Below, one piece after another: positions 58,515 to 64,000 of a DNA stretch of 64,000 nucleotides. The position numbers and the translations under genes are program-made. Under the pieces are notes generated by a model that was not told where the DNA came from, did no database searches, and saw only the letters and a program-made list of their open reading frames with translations. Every line of letters begins with the position of its first letter. The stretch's first letter is position 1. Source of the DNA: Flavobacterium sp. CF108 (GTDB lineage: Bacteria > Bacteroidota > Bacteroidia > Flavobacteriales > Flavobacteriaceae); contig NZ_FQWW01000001.1 in assembly GCF_900129795.1 (NCBI RefSeq), forward strand, positions 372,001 to 436,000, read 5' to 3'.

Positions 58515-59279
58515 TTGATAAGAAAAATTATTCTCTTAGTTATATTACCGTTTTTGACTTGTTCTGTCTTTGGGCAAAATACTGTACCAAAAGATTCTAT
58601 AATAACTGATACTGTAAAAAACATTCGTTTCAATTACAAACAGCTTATCATTCCCGGAATTTTAATTGGATATGGTTTTTGGGGAAATGAAAGCGGACAG
58701 ATAAAAAGCTTCAATAATCAAATACGTGATGAATTTACAGAGGATATTGATCGTAAAGTTTCGATAGATGATTTTTCCAGATATGTTCCCGCAGTTTCTG
58801 TTTATGCACTCAATGCGTTTGGTGTTGAAGGAAAAAATAATATGCGCGACCGTTCTGTAATTTTAATCACTTCAACAATTATAAATGTGGGAACTGTTTT
58901 TGCTTTAAAATCATTCAGTAATGTTGAACGTCCGGATGGAACTTCAAACAATTCATTTCCTTCAGGTCATACCGCCATTGCTTTTGCAGGAGCAGAATTT
59001 TTATATCAGGAATATAAAGATAAATCAATATGGTACGGCGTTGCCGGTTATGCAATTGCGACTGGAACCGGAATATTTCGTATGTACAATAACAGACACT
59101 GGCTTACAGATGTTGCCGCAGGTGCCGGAATTGGAATTTTGAGTACCAAAATTGCTTATTGGGTAAATCCCTATATTACAAAAAAATTATGGCATGGAGA
59201 ACGAAAAAAATCGATGTCTTTTATAACTCCATCTTATGATGGCAGAAATTTGACAATCTGCTATTTCAAAACATTTTAA
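58515..59279 (+). CDS. PAP2-family phosphatase, exported
   Basis: TTG 58515 is taken as the start because it yields a proper signal peptide (MIRKIILLVILPFLTCSVFG) and no ATG is available in frame upstream. The 254-residue protein carries the three acid phosphatase motifs: KSFSNVERPDG, SFPSGHTA and MYNNRHWLTDV. PAP2 enzymes of this layout dephosphorylate undecaprenyl pyrophosphate or lipid A (LpxE/LpxF type). The following two-component system, TonB receptor and LTA-synthase-like gene on the same strand point to an envelope lipid role. Confidence 0.9.
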   Translation: MIRKIILLVILPFLTCSVFGQNTVPKDSIITDTVKNIRFNYKQLIIPGILIGYGFWGNESGQIKSFNNQIRDEFTEDIDRKVSIDDFSRYVPAVSVYALNAFGVEGKNNMRDRSVILITSTIINVGTVFALKSFSNVERPDGTSNNSFPSGHTAIAFAGAEFLYQEYKDKSIWYGVAGYAIATGTGIFRMYNNRHWLTDVAAGAGIGILSTKIAYWVNPYITKKLWHGERKKSMSFITPSYDGRNLTICYFKTF

Positions 59280-59334
59280 GTTTACAGGATACTAATATTC
59301 AGATTTTCTTCAAAATTCATTTGTAAATTGCGGC

Positions 59335-60012
59335 ATGAAAATTCTTATTATTGAAGATGAGCAAGAAATTGCACAAAGCATCAAAGAGTACTTTAAAACA
59401 AATGGCGTTCAATGCGAAACAGCCGAAAATTATGATTTGGCACTCAGCAAAATCGACAGCTACGATTATGACTGTATTCTGCTGGATTTAATGCTGCCAG
59501 ATGGTGACGGATTTGATATATTAAAAGAACTAAAAGCGAAGAATAAAACAGAAGGCGTTATCATAATTTCGGCAAAAGAAAATCTGGAAACACGTTTAGA
59601 AGGATTTAATCTCGGCGCAGATGATTATCTTACCAAACCTTTTCATCTTGCTGAACTTTTAGTCCGAATGCAGGCACTTATTCGCCGCAAGAATTTTAAA
59701 GGAAGTAACAGTATTACATTCAATGAAATTGTCATCGAAATTTTTTCAAAGACAGTCTTTGTAAATGATATAAAACTGGATATTACCAAAAAAGAACTGG
59801 ATTTACTGCTCTTTTTAATTGGCAACGAAAATAAGGTATTATCTAAATCGTCGATTGCAGAACATCTTTCTGGCGATATGGCAGATATGCTTGACAATCA
59901 TGATTTTATATATGCACATATTAAAAATCTAAAAAAGAAACTCACACAGGCCGGCAGTGGCGATTATATCAAAACAGTATACGGTTTAGGTTATAAATGG
60001 GAAAATGAATAA
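59335..60012 (+). CDS. OmpR-family response regulator (PmrA-like context)
   Basis: The 225-residue regulator has receiver residues IIEDEQEI, Asp in ILLDLMLPDGDG, Lys in LTKPFHLAEL, and a winged-helix domain (LDITKKELDLLLFLI, IYAHIKNLKKKL, IKTVYGLGYKW). It starts 55 bases after the PAP2 gene and overlaps the kinase gene by 8 bases, so all three are probably one operon. It resembles regulators linked to lipid A or envelope-stress responses. Confidence 0.94.
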   Translation: MKILIIEDEQEIAQSIKEYFKTNGVQCETAENYDLALSKIDSYDYDCILLDLMLPDGDGFDILKELKAKNKTEGVIIISAKENLETRLEGFNLGADDYLTKPFHLAELLVRMQALIRRKNFKGSNSITFNEIVIEIFSKTVFVNDIKLDITKKELDLLLFLIGNENKVLSKSSIAEHLSGDMADMLDNHDFIYAHIKNLKKKLTQAGSGDYIKTVYGLGYKWENE

Positions 60013-61270
60013 CAAAAAACTACTTCGTAAAACAACGAACAGCTTTCTTTTATATGCCGTTATCATACTATTGATAGCAGCTCCTGTATTTTATTATATC
60101 TGTCAATGGCTGTACGTTTATGAAACCGATGAAGTACTGCTTTTTCATAAAGGCGCTTTTGTTAAGGAAAGCCACAACCATTACACTGCAAATGATATCG
60201 CCGCATGGAACAAATACAACCATAACGTAACTATTGTTAAAGATATGGGTGTAACGAAAGATTCTATTGTGGGCAAAATGATATTTGAAGCTTTAGCCAA
60301 TGAAAAAGAACCGTTTAGAATATTGTATGCTCCGGTTGATATCAACGGAAAAAGATACACCTATATAGAAAAGCGAAATCTGGTTGAAATGGAAGGAATG
60401 GTTTTTAGTGTAGCCGTTATGTTTCTGTTTATCATCATCATTTTACTTACCGGAATAATCTGGATTTCAAAAAGATCGGCAAAAATAATCTGGAAACCTT
60501 TTTACAATACATTAAGCCAGATAGAAGATTTTGAAATTGATAAAAATAATCCGCCTCATTTTATCCCAACTGATATCGACGAATTTGCACGTTTAAATAA
60601 AAGTCTTGAAAGTTTAATCGAAAAAAATACGGCCATTTATAAAAGTCAGCGCGAATTTGTAGAAAATGCAGCACATGAACTTCAAACTCCATTGGCACTA
60701 TTTCAAACCAAAATTGACATTCTGCAGCAATTAGAATTAAACGAAGAACAATCCACATTAGTTGGTTCTTTAAATAAAGATGTATCCAGACTCAACAGAC
60801 TGAATAAAAATCTTTTATTACTTTCTAAAATTGATAATGAAAGTTATCTCGAAAAAAACACCATTAGCTTAAATGAGTATTTTGAGAAACATCTGGACTT
60901 TTTTACAGAGCAGGCAAAAGCTAAAAACCTGACCATTCAAACTGAATTTAAAGATACTTTAAGCGTTCAGGGAAATGCGGCATTGGCAGAAGTGTTATTG
61001 AATAATTTATTTCTAAATACTATTCGTCATAATAAAAAGAATGGCAGAATAGAAATTCAAATAGAAAACAATATACTTCGATTTACCAATACAGGCCAGG
61101 AAACGGCCTTGGCAGCAGAAAATATTTTCAATCGTTTTTCAAAAGTAAATCCTTCTTCGCAGGGAAATGGACTCGGATTGGCGATCATTAAAAAGATATG
61201 CGAAATCAATCACTGGGAAATTCATTATTTTTTTAATGATAATCTGCATATTTTCGAGGTGAAATTTTAA
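60005..61270 (+). CDS. Sensor histidine kinase
   Basis: The 421-residue kinase has TM1 (about 14-36), an extracytoplasmic loop (37-133; rich in charged and aromatic residues, YVYETDEVLLFHKG), TM2 (about 134-157), a short linker, H-box FVENAAHELQTPLALFQTKI, N-box LLNNLFLNTIRHN, G1-like FTNTGQE, and G2 GNGLGLAIIKKI. The G1 box is reduced (only one of the usual DxGxG positions visible), as in other PmrB-like kinases of Bacteroidota. It pairs with the preceding response regulator. Confidence 0.92.
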   Translation: MNNKKLLRKTTNSFLLYAVIILLIAAPVFYYICQWLYVYETDEVLLFHKGAFVKESHNHYTANDIAAWNKYNHNVTIVKDMGVTKDSIVGKMIFEALANEKEPFRILYAPVDINGKRYTYIEKRNLVEMEGMVFSVAVMFLFIIIILLTGIIWISKRSAKIIWKPFYNTLSQIEDFEIDKNNPPHFIPTDIDEFARLNKSLESLIEKNTAIYKSQREFVENAAHELQTPLALFQTKIDILQQLELNEEQSTLVGSLNKDVSRLNRLNKNLLLLSKIDNESYLEKNTISLNEYFEKHLDFFTEQAKAKNLTIQTEFKDTLSVQGNAALAEVLLNNLFLNTIRHNKKNGRIEIQIENNILRFTNTGQETALAAENIFNRFSKVNPSSQGNGLGLAIIKKICEINHWEIHYFFNDNLHIFEVKF

Positions 61271-61333
61271 AAATTCAAACTTCCTACAGAATCGGTTATG
61301 AGCTTTGTACTATTCTTTTTTTAAATAGTACAA

Positions 61334-63745
61334 ATGAAATCAAAAACAATACTGCTATTATCCTTTCTATTGGTAATAGTACTGCAGTTATCCGCCCAAA
61401 AAAAATCGGTAACCATTTCGGGAATCGTAAAAGACAGTAATTCTAAAACTGTAATACCTTATGCTAATGTAGTTTTAAAATCTTCAAAAGATTCTAAAAT
61501 TTTCTTTGGCACCGTAAGCGGCGAAGACGGACGTTTTACAATTGCAGCCGTAAATTCTGGAAACTACATTTTAGAAGTAAGCGTTGTTGGTTTTAAAACC
61601 AAATCCCAAACTTTATTTGTGGGCAGTCTTTCTGATTATTTAGATCTCGGAAACATTGAAATTCAGGAAGATATCAATACTTTATCTGAAGTTGTTGTCA
61701 GTTCAAAAACACAACAAAATCCTGTAACATTAGATAAAAAAGTTTTTGCTGTTGCAGATAATATTACGCAAAGCGGAGGTTCTGTTTTACAATCGATGCA
61801 GAATTTACCCGGAGTTACCGTTCAAAACGGAAAAGTACAATTGAGAGGAAATGATAAAGTCACCATTTTGATTGATGGCAAACAAACCGCTTTAACAGGA
61901 TTTGGAAATCAGTCCGGACTGGATAATATTCCGGCTTCTGCCATCGAAAAAATTGAAATTATAAACAATCCATCTTCTAAATATGATGCCAACGGAAATG
62001 CCGGAATCATCAATATTATTTACAAAAAAAACAAACAAGACGGATTAAACGGAAAAATAGGAATTAGCTCGGGATACGGAGCTTTGTGGGAGCGTCAGGC
62101 GAATCTGCCAACCATAAGACCGCAATATAAAGTGACACCTAAAATTAATCCGAGCCTTTCACTAAACTACAGAAAAGATAAAATAAATGCTTATTTACAA
62201 GCCGATTATCTCTACACAGAAACACTCAACAAAAATGAATTTGTTACCAGAACTTATGATGACGGCAGCATAATTAATCAGCAGACAAAGCGAAATAGGG
62301 ATACGCATTTTACTACGCTTAAAACCGGAATCGACTGGAATTATAATGACCGAAATACTTTTTCTTTTTCTGGTCTTTATGGACGTGAAAAAATTATCGA
62401 TCACGGAGACGAACCCTTCTTTAATCAGGATAATACGGAACGTTTGCGTTTGTGGCAGTTTTTAGAAGACGAGCTTAAAACAACCGTTATGGTAAGCGGT
62501 TCTTATCAGCATAAATTCAAACAAGCAGGCCGCAAATTAAATGCAGGAATTAATTATACGTATCATCAGGAAGATGAAAAATATTTCTTTGATAATATCT
62601 TGCCTGCTTCTAGAGGACAAGATGCTTTTAAACTGCTTTCGGATGAAAAAGTAATCGACCTTAATTTAGATTACGTACAGCCATTAAAACATGGACGTTT
62701 TGAAACCGGAATTAAATTTAGAAACAGAGAGATTCCTACCAATATGCAGTTTTTTCCGGGAGAAAATTCTCCAATTGATGCAAATGCCGGAGGCTGGGCG
62801 ACTTATAAAGAAATCATTCCGGCTGTTTACGGCAGTTATATTTATGAAAGTGAAAGAATTGAAGCAGAATTGGGGCTTCGTTATGAATATGTGGATCTTA
62901 AGTACGATGTCAATCCAAATCATCCTACTTATAAAAGCAACGGATACAATTATACAGAACCATTTCCGAGCGTTAAACTGGCTTATAAAATCGATGATAA
63001 AAACAAATTCACCGCTTTTTATAACCGTCGTGTCGACAGACCAAATGAAGTCGATATTCGTATTTTTCCAAAATACGATGATGCCGAAATTATTAAAGTA
63101 GGAAACCCTGCCCTGCGTCCTCAATATACAAGTGCCTTTGAAGTAGGTTATAAAACCGATTTTAATAAAGGTTATTTTTTAACCTCTTTGTATTACCGCG
63201 TTATCAACGGAACTATTACCAGAATTGCGACTACAGTTCCCGGCAGTTCGTTGATTTATAACGTATTTCAAAATGCTCTGGAAAGTTCCTCTTTTGGTGC
63301 CGAGATTGTGTACGCAAAAGAAATCAATTCGTGGTACTCTTTCAACATCAATGGAAACATATATAAAAATACAATAGACGCCTTTACGGTCACCAATTTA
63401 TATCCAGTTCCATCAACTTATACGAGCAGTCTTCAGGAAATAACTTCGGGAAATGTAAAATGGAACAATACCTTTTTATTCAATAAAACCCTTTCCGGGC
63501 AGGTTTCTATGGTATATCTCGCGCCAGACATAATTCCGCAGGGAAAAATGGATTCCCGCTTTTCTACAGATTTGGGTGTAAAAAAGATTGTTCAAAAAGG
63601 AAAAGGCGAAATCTTTCTAAATGCCACAGATATTTTCAATACGCTGGTAATCAAAAAAGAAATTCAAGGCGAAGGATTTCGCTATACGAGCAAGGATTAT
63701 TATGAAACACAAGTAGTTCGTTTTGGGTACAGTTACAAGTTTTAA
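61334..63745 (+). CDS. TonB-dependent receptor-like outer membrane beta-barrel protein
   Basis: An 803-residue protein: signal peptide (1-21, VLQLSAQ), CarboxypepD_reg-like domain (about 25-110; SGIVKDSNSKTVIPYANVVL), plug (NTLSEVVVSSKTQQNPVTLD; MQNLPGVTVQNGKVQLRGND, KVTILIDGKQTALTGFG, IEKIEIINNPSSKYDANGNA) and an OMP_b-brl_3-type barrel ending in VVRFGYSYKF. Such receptors of Bacteroidota are often downstream of a PmrAB-like system. It follows the kinase after 63 bases and precedes an LTA-synthase-like gene by 75 bases. Confidence 0.94.
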   Translation: MKSKTILLLSFLLVIVLQLSAQKKSVTISGIVKDSNSKTVIPYANVVLKSSKDSKIFFGTVSGEDGRFTIAAVNSGNYILEVSVVGFKTKSQTLFVGSLSDYLDLGNIEIQEDINTLSEVVVSSKTQQNPVTLDKKVFAVADNITQSGGSVLQSMQNLPGVTVQNGKVQLRGNDKVTILIDGKQTALTGFGNQSGLDNIPASAIEKIEIINNPSSKYDANGNAGIINIIYKKNKQDGLNGKIGISSGYGALWERQANLPTIRPQYKVTPKINPSLSLNYRKDKINAYLQADYLYTETLNKNEFVTRTYDDGSIINQQTKRNRDTHFTTLKTGIDWNYNDRNTFSFSGLYGREKIIDHGDEPFFNQDNTERLRLWQFLEDELKTTVMVSGSYQHKFKQAGRKLNAGINYTYHQEDEKYFFDNILPASRGQDAFKLLSDEKVIDLNLDYVQPLKHGRFETGIKFRNREIPTNMQFFPGENSPIDANAGGWATYKEIIPAVYGSYIYESERIEAELGLRYEYVDLKYDVNPNHPTYKSNGYNYTEPFPSVKLAYKIDDKNKFTAFYNRRVDRPNEVDIRIFPKYDDAEIIKVGNPALRPQYTSAFEVGYKTDFNKGYFLTSLYYRVINGTITRIATTVPGSSLIYNVFQNALESSSFGAEIVYAKEINSWYSFNINGNIYKNTIDAFTVTNLYPVPSTYTSSLQEITSGNVKWNNTFLFNKTLSGQVSMVYLAPDIIPQGKMDSRFSTDLGVKKIVQKGKGEIFLNATDIFNTLVIKKEIQGEGFRYTSKDYYETQVVRFGYSYKF

Positions 63746-63820
63746 CGGTATCCAAAATGAAATTCAAAATTAATTCAGAATTGCAATATAAAATTTGCAC
63801 ACGAATGTTAAATAATAATT

Positions 63821-64000
63821 ATGAATAAGTTATCTTCAAAGTACGGCAGATATTCACTGTTGATACATTTTATTTTTTGGTTTTTAATACTATCTCAATT
63901 TTTAAGAATTTCCTTTTTTATATGGCAGTATAGTGAAGTTTCGTGGCATATTATCGATCTTTTAAGAACCCTGATAACAGGCCTTTTCTTTGATTTTGGT
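63821..64000 (+). CDS. LTA synthase/sulfatase-family membrane protein, N-terminal part only
   Basis: ATG 63821 opens a frame to the window end (60 codons). It contains a first membrane helix (LLIHFIFWFLILSQFLRISF) and the segment VSWHIIDLLRTLITGLFFDF, which is typical of the N-terminal membrane domain of LTA synthase-type alkaline phosphatase superfamily proteins (phosphoglycerol or phosphoethanolamine transferases). The catalytic domain would lie beyond the window. Context with PAP2 and a two-component system supports envelope lipid modification. Confidence 0.7.
   Translation, partial: MNKLSSKYGRYSLLIHFIFWFLILSQFLRISFFIWQYSEVSWHIIDLLRTLITGLFFDFG

Noticed and set aside
62684..63124. 146-codon open frame on the - strand
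   Set aside because: It is fully antisense to the TonB-type receptor gene, whose protein has clear domain structure; the antisense translation is low in recognisable pattern.

Overview
This 64 kb window looks like a chromosome segment of a Flavobacterium species (Bacteroidota, Flavobacteriia), close in style to soil and freshwater strains such as F. johnsoniae. The basis is AT-rich DNA, SusC/SusD-like and CarboxypepD_reg-TonB outer membrane receptors, lipoproteins with short lipoboxes, the Bacteroidota promoter pattern (TTG about 20 bases before TAnnTTTG), and long palindromic intergenic repeats of the sort common in this genus. I saw no rRNA, tRNA, CRISPR array, complete insertion sequence or prophage. 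The name is an inference from protein style; no database was searched.

Layout. 1-4.5 kb: end of an extradiol (DODA-type) dioxygenase, an esterase, a type II NADH dehydrogenase, a Crp/Fnr regulator and two small unknown genes. 4.8-6.9 kb: a two-gene ATPase + HNH nuclease operon matching the Septu (PtuA/PtuB) anti-phage architecture, with its own terminator. 7-13.7 kb: polyphosphate kinase, a secreted beta/gamma-crystallin lipoprotein, a three-domain cell-wall hydrolase and a DUF2235 hydrolase, the last two without signal peptides. 13.9-14.2 kb: a frameshifted small exported gene. 14.4-18.6 kb: fdhD, a YdeP/FdhF-like molybdopterin oxidoreductase and a second Crp/Fnr regulator. 18.7-24.1 kb: an isochorismatase-pirin-cupin set, then two SDRs and a quinone oxidoreductase next to a TetR regulator with visible shared operators. 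24.5-25.6 kb: an HTH protein with pentapeptide repeats.

25.7-37 kb: a heavy-metal RND efflux operon (TolC-like, adaptor, MgtE, DUF190, CusA-like) read towards lower coordinates. Upstream in the same direction are its likely two-component system, a stand-alone sensor fragment and a membrane-bound LytTR regulator. 37.2-44.3 kb: a P460-type cytochrome pair, an HxlR/SDR divergent pair, a 48-residue membrane peptide, an old-yellow-enzyme homologue, DsrE, a nucleoside deaminase with an AraC regulator, and msrA. 44.3-50.1 kb: a perfect inverted-repeat element, an L,D-transpeptidase-like protein and a susD/susC pair. 50.7-56.7 kb: a two-component system, a 470 bp nested palindromic repeat and an Oar-like TonB receptor. 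56.8-64 kb: a methyltransferase of the polyketide-associated AprA type, a PAP2 phosphatase, a third two-component system, a TonB-type beta-barrel receptor and the start of an LTA-synthase-like protein cut by the window edge.

Taken together this is an environmental-sensing and envelope-remodelling region: four sensor/regulator modules, three outer membrane receptors, metal efflux and redox enzymes, plus one defence module. The items most worth follow-up are the Septu-like operon, the MgtE-DUF190 pair inside the RND operon, the stand-alone AprA-like methyltransferase, the two signal-less envelope-attacking enzymes, a repeated short membrane peptide, and several structured intergenic repeats.
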